NCBI RefSeq assembly: GCF_918797505.1
Contig: NC_092802.1
Span: forward strand, 13,659,480 to 13,723,479
DNA from: Bemisia tabaci
Taxonomy: Eukaryota > Arthropoda > Insecta > Hemiptera > Aleyrodidae
Direction: 5' to 3'
DNA length: 64,000 bases
In this document: piece after piece, positions 50,745 through 62,700 of the stretch
Layout of the letters: each line of letters starts with the position of its first letter
Position numbering within the stretch: position 1 is the stretch's first letter
Notes under the pieces: model-generated
What the model was told of the DNA's origin: nothing
Database searches by the model: none
Seen by the model: only the letters and a program-made list of their open reading frames with translations
Position numbers and translations under genes: made by a program

Positions 50745-51524
50745 GTGGAATCAAGTGACAATTTTCGCGGTTGGCAACAGTGTTTTTCTAACTTCATCGG
50801 TACAAAAAGCAACGCTCGAATTAAATTACGATGTAAGAGAAACGCAAAGCGCCCTCGAAATAGTGTCGAATGCGACAAACGCTGTACAGATTGCATTTTA
50901 ACTCCCGGATGCAACTATTCGGGCTCCGAGGATGTCCGTGTTGCATACGCCCAGAAGTGAAGGCGTTTTGACTGTTCGGGTACTCACCACTTCACGTGCG
51001 GCGCGCCTCGACGCCAACTGTGGGTCTTACTGCATTAATTCAAATGGAAGAGCGCCTTCAATTCTTCGTTTATACAACAAAGGTGTCTCCTAGGCACGAG
51101 TAGTCGAAGGTGTTGGATGCATATTTCTTGCTTAATTTTTGATATCGCGTTGCGCTGACCATGATTTGTAGAACAACAATTCATGTTTGAGAGATGCCTT
51201 CGAAGTGTACAAAAATGAAGAATTGAAGGCACGCAGTCATTTTAGATCCTTCCAATAAGGCCCACCACAAGAAAAGTGCTTCTCAGTGAGGAAGCAATAT
51301 GCTTTCAACTTAAACTGCCAATTTCGATATGCCTTTCTCCAATCTTTCCTCTGGACTGTAAACCCGCACCCAAAAATAAGTTATTTTATCACATAGTAAA
51401 TTTAACTGTTTGTAATATTTGATTAAATTGTCAGTCACTATCGATGAACTTTCGCTCACAATATTTGTTCTGTTCCAAATAATATCATACACTCATTCCT
51501 TCTTCCACCTTCTTTTTTTCATGA

Positions 51525-51999
51525 ATGAATCCACTTTTCCATAGAGGCTTCTGCGTTGTAGGCCACGCCATGCTCAATAAAACTTATTTTGGCAATAAGT
51601 GCGCACAAATCCTCTATTCTGTAAACCCGCACACCGTAAACCCGGAGAAGATGGAGGATTTTCTGCTCTCTTACCTCCCCGCTTTTCTCTCTATAAGATT
51701 TGCCTCAAGGCTCTAAGGCCCCACTTCGATATTAATTTGAAAAGTGACGTTGAAATTCGGCAAACGCAAAGGTTTGACTTCGAAATGCAATGTTGTTCTT
51801 GTATTACCACTCCTTCTGTGACCAGAAGGCTATCTTCTGTAGTTCTATCATCGTTGTAGCCGTGGTTCTTCAAACAGCATCGACAGCATTTATGCTCTAC
51901 ATTTCCCAAATCATCTACAGAAAATGTCCAAAATTACTGTCGTTATACGAGAAGTCCGGTTATTTTCATCGATTTGCAGTTAAATCAAAGATACATTAA
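51525..51999 (+). pseudogene. Protein-like but frame-broken sequence, unrecognised
   Basis: Three consecutive frames read like protein: ILYSVNPHTVNPEKMEDFLL, then RPHFDINLKSDVEIRQTQRF, then a membrane-like end SSIIVVAVVLQTASTAFMLY followed by RKCPKLLSLYEKSGYF and TAA at 51,997. No single frame spans them and no splice sites were found that join them. It may be an eroded gene end or chance. I recognise no family. Confidence 0.3.
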
Positions 52000-52689
52000 T
52001 ATACTTTCATATGCAATTGATTCATTCAAAGTTTACATCTTCCGAATTAAAGCGCCATACAAAATACGCCCTCTCTTCAAAATCAAACGTGAAGAGAAAT
52101 TTACGCAACAGAGAGTTCGAAAACCAACTCCTGAGCAAGATTATAACATTTATATTAAACACAGATCAAATGCAATGCAAAAGTCTAAAAATAGCGTCAT
52201 TTCTGTGTTTGCCTAATGATGAATGTAAATTCTTGTATTTAAATTATATTCTAGAGTTTTTTTGTTTTTGTTTTTTATTTTTATTTCCCACCTTTTTGCG
52301 GTGTAAATCATTTTCAACTAACGATGTAGAAGAGAAATCATATTATAGATTGTTTTAGTCTGTAATTTTGTTCATAGTCCCATTCCAAATTGATACCTGC
52401 AAAATAATACTAATTAAGCTCATTTAAGCTTCCTTAAAGATAAACCAAGGAATTGCAATCGGAAATGTTTTCATACTCCTATGAATTTTCAAGGCAGGAA
52501 GCCTTTCAGGGTTTTCCCAACAACTTCAGTCACAAAAATGTATGCATGCCAAGAAAACAATGAGTCTAAAGTTGAAAGTCTAATGATTGGAAATTCCATG
52601 GTTTATCATTAGAAGAAATAACCCATTTATTTTACTTTAATCTTCAGCAACACGCTTAAAAGCGGGCATATATGTGGGTGGCATATATC

Positions 52690-53200
52690 TCACCCGAAGT
52701 AGGTAAAGATTTGAAACATGGGAGATGTTCCTAGGTCAAAGAGAGCTACTTTGAGTGAGGAGAGGCAACGGACACGAGCTTTCTTTCCAAACGAAAATCT
52801 CATGCCAAAATTTCCTAAGTTTCAAGTTTTGGGCAAATCCTTCAGAAAAAAAACCGTGGTGGCAATTTTCGGCCATTTTGAACTTCAACAGGCGGCCATT
52901 TCGGCAATTTCGGTTTTTTTTTTTTTTTTTTTTTTTTAAGAAAAAATCTAACGTCAAATTCGTTTTTTTTTGTGTCAAAATACCCGCGAATACTGATTTG
53001 CGCGCAAATCCATCGACAAACAACCGGTGTCAATTTATGGTCATCTTCAGCTTTACCAGGCCGCTATTTTCAAACAGTTGGAGGTAGGATTTTCTACGTA
53101 TTTTTATTTATGTTCTTCCGAACGAGTTATTACAAAGGGAATGTTCCTATTTGAAAAACAAGTTGGGGTCCGTTTTTTCTTCAAAAGGGCTCTCTTGAAA
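52690..53200. mobile_element. Degraded relative of the 24-kb foldback element
   Basis: Shares GATTTGAAACATGGGAG(A/G)TG, GTTCCTAGGTCAAAG, GGCAATTTTCGGCCATTTTG, AAAATCTAACGT and TTCCGAACGAG with 24,023-25,360, but has no clean long arms. A run of about 21 T lies at about 52,916-52,936. Confidence 0.65.
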
Positions 53201-53456
53201 AGTATAGAGGGACCGAAAGGTCCCTTTGAATTACGCTACTGTTACGACTAAAATAAGCTACAAATAGTGGTACCTTGTTGCAAAATGTAGTCCAATTCCC
53301 GAGTAATGTGTAGTAAAATGTGGAGTTGAGTTCAAAATTTTCAATGAAAGGTTTTCACTGGTCTCCGATACGACCAACAAACAAATTGAATATGATGGGG
53401 AAAATGCAAAGCTACGAAGTCGGTAACATATCATTGACTGAAATGGAGGTAAAATA

Positions 53457-53644
53457 GCGTTACCAACTTGCAAGAATCATCGCGACTGGTGTTCCTCCTT
53501 TCCCGATAAAACATTCTTGTTCTCCGAATTAGCACTTTTCAATACTGCTTTGTCACTCTTTAAAAGCCAAACTGACCGTGGAGTAAGAGTGGTCATAAAA
53601 CAAAGTCATATACGAACGGCTCAATCTTTTCCCATCTCTCAGTC
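53457..53644 (+). promoter_or_regulatory. Predicted promoter of nrf-like gene B
   Basis: Aligned with 33,940-34,128 of gene A and ending in the TCAGTC initiator (53,639-53,644). It lacks the MITE found in the A promoter. Confidence 0.6.
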
Positions 53645-53730
53645 AAGTGTCTACTACGCTCGGGGCTTTTGAGGGCTTGTCTCTCACTACCGGATGCGCT
53701 TAGATTGAGTCGATTACGTTCAAATCCGAG
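53641..53730 (+). other. 5'UTR exon of nrf-like gene B
   Basis: 90 nt from the initiator A to CCGAG|GTATGT, the same length as in gene A. It would join to the CCAG acceptor at 55,893-55,896. Confidence 0.6.
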
Positions 53731-56700
53731 GTATGTCTGAAATTTCAGTCTGTAATTTGGTCTGCATATGCTTTGCCAGAGACTTTCTCATCTTGCTTTT
53801 CAACTTCCCACGGTATTGTGATTTTAATCGTAACAAAAAAACGCAAAAAAACTTTCCTTCGGCAAGATGTTGCAAATTCTTACTAAGGTTTCCTTTTTTG
53901 AAAAAAAATAATTTCCAAAATCTTGTGGTTTCAAGGAAAAAATTTCAGACATTTTGTTTTTACGAAAGCTACATCATAGATTTAAGACCCCCAGAGTTAG
54001 AGACCAAAAATTAATTCATGCCATAATGGGTTAAATTAATTGTTTAATCACAGTGAATTGCTCGGGATCTCTGGAATCCGCCCCTGATACTGACTCTTGA
54101 TCTGCATCAAACTACTTTTTGTCAGAAAATTTTAAAAAAAAATTAACAATTGTCCATAACAATGGACAATTTACCAAACAAACAAGGCGCATTAGTGCAG
54201 TTTTTATTATTTCTGAAAAAAAGAGTTTAAAGTTCTGGATTTTACTCAGACCTATAAAGCTGTCCGGATACATTCAAAATTTACTTGTGTTTGTCTCATG
54301 CCTTCATGAACGCCTTCTAAAATTTTCAGCTCAGTTTAGCCACATTGAGGCCAGCAGTTGGGTTTAAAATGACGGTTAGGTCGCACTTATCCCGTGTTCT
54401 CTCTAAACCAAAAATGCACTTATCCCATTTGCTGTTTTCTCCGCGTAAAATGACTTCCAGACAAAATCGCTCGGTATTCTGACAGACCTTATCTCCAACC
54501 ACAAAAAATCACGCACAACTCAATATTGACTAAAGTCTTGCTACTCAGCACACGATTTTACTTTTATTTCCATCCTTTCTTTTTACAACATGGAAAAACA
54601 CGAAATGGTCCATATTTCTGTTTTCCCTTCGCCTTTTCTTCCTGTCTTTATCTACTGTGCTTTCAGTCAGGTCCAGTCGTTTTCTTGTATGTCACCTGTT
54701 GGAATACAAGCAAAACGAGCTATGGCACGCAGCTAAGGCGGCTAGGCTCTAATCTCTTGTTTCGAATTTCTATAACCGCACATATGTGCCTTGTCTCCCA
54801 AGCCCCTCATTTGAAGTTCAAGCAAAGTGTTTTTCTCGACTTAACATCCAAAATAAATCATTCAAGTTAATTTTAATACTAAATTTTAATTACCTTAACA
54901 AAGCGCACCAAACAACAAGTTCGCACCATTGAAATGAAAGTTCTAAGAATGATAGCAGGTTTTACACTTTATGGTCGGCAGACCAGCGAGTCCATCACTC
55001 ATCAGCGATGTTCTTGGGGTGCAAGATGTAGCAAAGTGGACCAGTGTGAACAGAAGGATGTGGTTGGAGCACGTTGACCGAATGGATGAAGAGAGACTAG
55101 CGAACATTTGTATGACCGGACAACCCAAAGGGAAAATATTACCTGGAGAGATTAAGAACAGAGAAAATTAACCTAAGAGATGGGCACAAAGCTGGCTCTC
55201 TTCTCCTGAGGATGATTGTGATTTTATTGATATTTTTATTGAATTAACTGGTCCTTTATTTTTAATGATTTTTAGATTTTTAATATTATATAATTTATTG
55301 TGCTCGGTACTGGATGGGCTGACAAACAGGACTACGCCCTAGTCGTTGGTAAAATGAGAGGGATACTTACATAAATTCAATCATAAATTATGAAAAAAAT
55401 ATTTATTGATTCATTGGTGTCTTCTTAAGTTCATTAGATCCCCTCATGTCAATGAAAAATGTCTCTAAAATATCTGCAAGTAAAAGAGATACTCGAAGAA
55501 ACTGCATCAGTCTTTATGACAGTTCTCCGTCTATGAGAATACTTGTGAAAAATGTTTAGCTATGCTGACGTCTTTTCCTAAGGGAGAAATCTGGTGAAAT
55601 GACTGAATAAAGCTGGTAGATTCATTTTGAAGAGGCTAAACTTTTGTCATTCAAGAGAAAATCCATCAGCAAAGATGAGAGTGATATGTTTTTATCTTCT
55701 CTCATACTTTTCTGTCTAATGTGAAATTTTATACCGTAAGGAGAAAATAGAAGGAAGAAAAAACTTCATACGTCAAAAACGAACCAAAAAGTTGACCTTT
55801 TCACAATTTATTTAAGGCTCAATGGATACATTTCAGGCGTCAGCAAAAGTCAATGTTTACGGTGAAGTAATTATGCTTTTTACCTTTTGTATCCAGGGAT
55901 ATGATGAAACAATGGATAAGAACTTGTGTGCAATGTTTCATTCTTTGTGCAATATTAAACGGAAAATGTCTTGCCGAGGATATTACCATCAAGAGTGGTC
56001 CCAAATCGACGTGGATTTCAGATGTTATTGGAAAAGCTTTCAAACTTCAGGCCTCAGTCACAGGCGAACCAGTTATGCAACCAACAAATCGATTCTTACG
56101 AAAAAAGTCTGCAAAACTTAACCCTGTGGGCTCTTCAAAGTGAGTGCGAGTCTGCTTTTAGTTATCCTGATATATTAAGACCCAATTTTGCGGGAGAAAC
56201 CGAATACATTTTATGGCTACAAAAACACCAAGAGCCCGTTCCAGATAACTGGTCCATTTTTGCGTACGTTCAAAATAGAGAATTTAATTTTGCACGCCCA
56301 CGGGCCGTTTTTTTGAACGTGAGAATCCGTGTTATATCATCGTAATTCCGTCTATTTTAGTGTATCAACCATTCTCTTTTTCTTTCTTCTTTCTATGTAA
56401 CAAAAACGGGGAAAAAGTTGTCGAACTCTTAGCTAGTCTTAGGCTTATTTTTTGTCAAGGGTAAAGTTAGAAATTTAACTCCTGATGACGTGTAATCGGG
56501 GTCCTTTTTCAACTTTCCAAGCATTACTAGGAGCGGTGGCGACCCCATCAAGCCTATAGAGATCTCCAACAACAGAGAATGGGAGTCGCTTCTGTATCTT
56601 ACACGAACCTGTTCAACTTTTGCGTTTATAAAATACATTCACCATCATACTGTCTATCACAAAAGCAGTTCAACCATCTTCAAACGTGAATATCACTTCT

Positions 56701-59700
56701 TTCTTTTGTTAAAACGCTGTAAAGGAAGATCTCTAGGCCGCCGTTCTTTCTTGCGAATAAGCTTGGTACCGCACTGCTGTGAAAGCCAGGACAGCCGACC
56801 TCAGGCCGACCTCAGCCAGGACCTCATGTATAAAAATCGGCCGAATAGGGGAGAAGTTACAGTTCGAATTCCGAAGAGATGAACAGAAACTCGATTTTTC
56901 TACGTAGGAAACATAAGAAATCTGAATCTAAAAGTAAAATCATTTACCTCAGAATTTTACTGGCAATTGAATTATGTAACAAAGCAAAAATTGGGGCATG
57001 ATTACATAAATATTGCACTTTTTCAAGGGCTTCTGTGTGAGAATTTTGCCCTGAACGCAAAAGTAGAATAACAGCCATATACCCCATAGGATACACTATG
57101 TGTGCCTGCTCGAGTTTAAATTGAATCGACGCATGCAAAAACGTCCGATGTCCAAGACAGTGTTTCAGAATTTGAGTGGACAGTTTTGTTGTAACTTAAC
57201 GACACAAGATGGTTCAAGACGTTGAAAATGTAGAGCAATTTTATAAATAATCCCCTAAGTGTAATTAAACGTTTACAAAAGAGTTCGATCCTATTCATCA
57301 GTGTCGTGGGACAAAAGAAACCCACCGCAATTATGAAACCCTGTATTGGACAACGGACGTTTTCGCATACTTCGATCCAATTGTTTCATCTGCCACATTT
57401 TAAAAACTCCTCAGATTCTTGGACTGAAAAATTGTTTTGCGTGTAATTAGCATGCACTGAAAAAAAATTCTCGGCGTTTTTACCAAGGTCCGTTGGTACC
57501 TTTATACCATCTCACTTTTTTTACCAATTATTGGTAATTTTACCAAGACAGACTAGGAAGCTTACCTAAAAACCGGTATTTTTACTGTTTTTTTTTCAGG
57601 TAAGAATACCACTTTTATTGGTAATCAATTCCCGGTAACTTTGCCATTTTATCTCGGTAATTCTACCACAATCGATAAAAAATATTGGCGTTTTTACCAA
57701 GGCCCAGTAAAATTACCAATTCCATAAATGGTAATTTTACCAAGAAAAAACCAGGATCAAATAGAACCCTGAATTCTTGGTAATTTTACCCTTTTTTAGT
57801 AAATACACTGAGATTTTTTTTTCAGCGTGCATTTCCTTACTCTCTCAAAGAGAGACCTCATTCATGAACTTCGGCAGAGGAAAGAAGTTACCGAACGTTT
57901 GTCTCTGTTTCCTAGTGAGAGAGGCTTCGGCCATGTCCACATCAGGGGTGCTAGTCGGACAACGCTTCCACTTGGGTCATTATGACGAATGTGTCGCTAT
58001 CAAGCACGCTAAACTGGCGGGTCGCTACTGCTTGGCGTACCTAAAAGTCTCTCCCTCTCCGGCGAAGTACCCTGCGTTTTACACCGAACCACTGAGAACA
58101 GTAGAGCCACCTCCAGACGCCAATGCTTGGGACACGTTGAAGGTAAAATTCAAAGATACTGACTGCGGAATTAGACGCAGTTAAGCCAATGGCGAAAACA
58201 TAATTTTGGCGTGTACTGTGCGTAAATATTGGATTTTTACGACTCATGAATCTCGCATTCAAAAAGCAACGAGTTGCAATGTTTTATTATGTAATTTGAA
58301 ACATGTAATTGTCACTGTTTTTATGCGACGTCATCGTCAAGGCTGGCCTGATCGGAATCACGAGACTAGTCCGCTACAGCAGTCCGAGACTGAGATCAAA
58401 TATGCTGCAGAGGAGTCCTATTTGTTGCATTATGCTTAGTTTTTCTTCCTGGTTTTAGTGGTTGGAAAAAAAGTCTCCTTTTCAGGAATGAGGTTAAGAA
58501 AAGTTGAACATTTATAAGGTGTAGTTCGCTCCTTAGAAGATAGGCTGGTGGGACTTCAAATGAAAGGCTTTAATGATAAACAGTGTTAAAAAATCTATAA
58601 GAATCACCATAGTGTGGAATTAATTAATCTGCTCGAGGATACGTAGCAAGAGTAAGATGCTTTTTTAGACTCCATCAGCATTTTGAATAATTTCTCAAAC
58701 TGTAAGAAAATACGGCAGAAATACCGAGATTCACGTTTTTGGCACTAAGAATTGACACTTCATTACGAGATACGTATTTTTGCAATGAGTGTTTTAAACC
58801 GGTTGTTGGTGGATTTTGATCATTTAAAGACTGAAAAAATAGTTTCACGCTTACAATCCCTGATCAGATAAGCTTTGGATTGGCTTTCGAACCATAGGCC
58901 CCTGAATTGTTACAGCCGAACAGCAACTGGTTTCGGATGAACCGGACCGACCTGTTTATGGCGCTCTGCGTACCGGGGGCGTGTTCACGTCAAGACGTTG
59001 AAGAGACGCTAAACGCGACGTTCGCCGACGTGACGCAGGAGCACGGCATCAACGTCAAAATCCAAATGCACGACGACCTTTGCACCTCCAGTTTGGACGA
59101 CGAGCCGATGTCCTTTGCCGCCAAAAGTCTATTGTAAGTCACGCTGTCGTTGTTCTTCTTCTTATTCTATTTAACCCGGCTATCAATCCCTTTGGAGATA
59201 TCCGGTTTCAGTTCACGCAAAATGAGCAAGAAGAATTTAAAAAAAAATAACGAAGTAGGAGATAAAACACATTTAAAATCTTAGAGACTAGGAAAAAAGA
59301 ATGGTGAGAGATTCCTGATTTTGCTTAATCTTGGAAGAGACAGAAGAGAAGTTCTGCGCTGCGTGCTGATCATTGAAATTGATACACAAAGCGATACAGA
59401 CAAAGAAGACATAGGGAGTATGGAGCGATCCTATTGGTTGCAATTGGTGCTTCTTACAGACTGAGGGAGAAAACGATGAACTAACTGGACCGCGTTAAAC
59501 AGAAAGGAACCAAGCCACATCAGCTATTGTCAAATTTAACAGAGGAATTTGATTTTTTACGAGAGAACGTTTGTGCGGATTCCTTTGAAAATGTTAAAGA
59601 ATTTGCTTTGTATTATGGAGAAAATTCATAGAAATTTGCACAAAAATCCGCATAACCGTTTTCATGTAAAAAATTAAATTGCCCGATTAAATTTGACAAT

Positions 59701-62700
59701 AGCTGATGTGGCTTGGTTCCTTTCTGTTTAACGCGGTCCAACTGTCGGGTCTCTTGCCGGTTGCCGTTAGTCGCAGTCTATTACTTACCTTCTTTGTCCA
59801 TCACAATCACCCGCTTCCACCAATAGGATCCGACCATACCCCTTTTGTCTTCTTTGTCTATAGCGTAGTTCATCCATTTCAACAGTCGGGAGACTGCGGG
59901 AGAAAACTAGGCGTTTACCTAGAAATGACCAAGTCATCTATTAGGGGGGCTTTTGGGGGACAGAGGGCTGTGCTGCCGTGCTAAGGAAGAACGCCGTATA
60001 AAAATACAAGAGTTGCCAAATTTCCTTCAATAAAATGTTTATTTTTGAGGAAAGTTAGGAATATTTTTACTCGAAATTTTCAGAATCTTTAGGTAAAATT
60101 GCGAACTAAACTATTTGAAAAATTGGAATGAAAATATTCATACGTTGACCAGGAAATTCGTGTTTTATTTGGAGAAATTTGGCAACGCCTGGAGGCTCAT
60201 ACGGCATTTTTCCTTAGCACGGTAGTGTAGTGGTTAGGCATCGAAGATCGCCAGAGAACGCTGTGAAAACGGCTCGTTAAATACTTAGGAAGGAGTTTCT
60301 CTCAGGGTAAAATTAGTTCCAGTTGTTCAGAACCGATAGATTCGAATAAACTGTGCTTGTAATTCTGTACTTGCAAGTTACCTTTCGAGGTGTTTCGACT
60401 CTTTTCACTAAATTTCTCTGAGAATTCTAATGCCTCCTTTTTTATATAAAATTAGATGCATTCTCTTGATTTTGAGCGCATTTAGTCTTCTGGCTACACT
60501 CTATCAATTGTCTCGATGGAATACGATCTCAGAGTCCCACAAAAAAGGTAACATTTTTCTTTTTCTTTTTTATATCTAACTTCTCTCAGTGGTCAATTAT
60601 TGAAATGTATGGACAAAGAGATAGACAAAGAAGTTAAAAGTAAAAAAGAAGCGATCCTATTGCTCGAGACGGGTGGTTATTTTGGAGTAAAAGGGGGAAA
60701 AAGATGGACTAACTATGGGAGTTTCTCGAGGGTTACCGTTAGATAGTCCATTACTTACTTCCTTTTATCCATTGCAAACACCCGCATCCAAGAATAGGAT
60801 GGCATCATTTTCTCCTTGTCCTCTTCATAGTTTTGTTTATCAATGTCAATGATCAGCCCGCTAGGATTCATCTCCTTTTTGATAAAGTTTAACAAAACCG
60901 TTCCAAGTTGCATTTTTGAACAAAAAAAAGTTTTTTGAGGTTTCATTCAACCGTGAGACGCGATGTTAAGGACATAGCGTAAAGACATTTTTTTTACGGT
61001 CAGAATATTTTTTTTTTTTTTTAATTTTGACGAAAGAAATTTGATGACGGTTAAATTCAAAACTTTTATTCCTAATTCATTTTTCCAAAACACGGCCTGG
61101 TGCGTTTTTTTTTCGAACTGTCCAAACTCTCCAAACTCCCGACTTTCGAAAATTTCTCATTCTGATCCAGTCATCATGGTATCGAATCGCTCTCGATTTC
61201 AGAATTTCTAGGGGGCTTCACTTCCTGACCGCTGCGCGGCTCAACCCCCAGAGGGCGCTTCGTGCCTCCTAAGGTCCGCTTCGCGGACCCCTCGTGGGTT
61301 AATCTGAATAGAGAGGGCTCAACTAGAGACTATATTCTATCGATTGTTGAAGGCGATTTTTCAAACTATGAGGGAGATGGAATATAAAAATTAATAATTT
61401 ATCCTTAAAATAATTGAAGAAATCAATAATACTCGTATTTTACGAAAATAATAAGGCAAACATTTTCATAAACAGTGATTCACGATGAAATAAATACTCG
61501 GGATTATCGAGGGAGTCAATAATAATGATACTTAACCATGAGAATGGAAACAATTCTATGAGGATGATTTGAAGACTCACTGAAAAAATGCCCAGAGGGA
61601 GCAGGGCGGGGGGGGGGGGGTGTTAAGGAAGGAGTACCGGACACGCCCAGCGTTACATCCCGTTATGCGTTATGCGAAACTTTTATCTTTTTATACAGAG
61701 AAATATTTAGCGTGTTATAATACTCTGATTCAGAGAAATTATACGTTCTTGGAAGTTTTGTTAGGAAATGAAGTGAAATGAATTATAAAATATACGAGTA
61801 CTAAAAAAGAAAGCAGCCTCGACAAAATTCAAGGTCTGCTTCTCTCAAAGGGTAGTTAATAAATATTTTGATGATATTTCTAGCTTATATTTTCTTTTTC
61901 TTTGATTTTACAGGTGCTTTCTTGGACAGAATAATAATGAGCTTCTCCATGGCTACGAACCTCGGAAAAATATTCCCCGAAACAAACGACGAACACATGG
62001 TTATCTTAGATATGTTTAAAGTTACCGCGGCGTTCGGGGTTATTCTTGGACACCGACTTGCCGGTATTCTTTTCTACATGGTTTTCAATGTCTCTTTCTT
62101 CGAATCGGTATGTATAAAAAAAGTTTGACAACACGTCTGACCATAAAAGCCACACCCTTTCTTTTCAAAAACCTAACTTCTCATAAAATGCCTCTCGTTC
62201 TTAATCTCGCCCATCCTCCTGCTCATTGCAACCCTTCTTAGCTCTACGCATTTACACGTGAGCGACTTTTATCCATCGATGTTGTTTTTTGTCCGACCGA
62301 CTATCGTGATTTACACGTTTCTAGAGAGCACTCGAGCACTAGTTCCCTGGGAAGAGGGGGGTGGTTAAAAGCTTTACCTCATGAAATCTACATAAAATTA
62401 TGTGAACCATCTAAAATGGCGATATTGCACACCTAAATAGCAGAAGCAGTAAGCACCACCAGGGAATGCTAACATTTGCAATAGAACATACAACGAAAAT
62501 ATTTTACCCAACGTCTTGCTACACTGTCTTGCACCTCTTGAAAGTTTTGTTATTTAAATTAAAAAACCGTTACCGGTTAATAATCGTTGTCATCCTCCAA
62601 ATCTGCCACTTTCTCCCTTCTTTTCGTGGTGTAAAATCAAGTCTCGGAGGTCACATGAATTTTTCCCACGACAATTTACATACCTCACTAATGTTTCATT

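Larger units (their letters stand above)
50745..53456. other. Spacer between gene A and gene B
   Basis: Holds the 3'UTR of gene A (end not fixed), an inverted repeat at about 51,049-51,237 (CGCCTTCAATTCTTCG and complement), possible decayed coding sequence at 51,525-51,999 and a relic of the foldback element at 52,690-53,200. About 53,240-53,456 begins the promoter-proximal block shared with gene A. Confidence 0.55.

Noticed and set aside
55822..56345. Alternative frames through gene B exon 1 (99 and 124 codons)
   Set aside because: They read the frameshifted exon and run on into the intron past a good GTGAGT donor. The 124-codon frame also has no ATG where it opens (TTG at 55,971).
60219..60245. 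Possible tRNA gene or SINE head (GGTAGTGTAGTGGTTAGGCA)
   Set aside because: An A-box-like stretch is present but no B box or cloverleaf follows at the right spacing.
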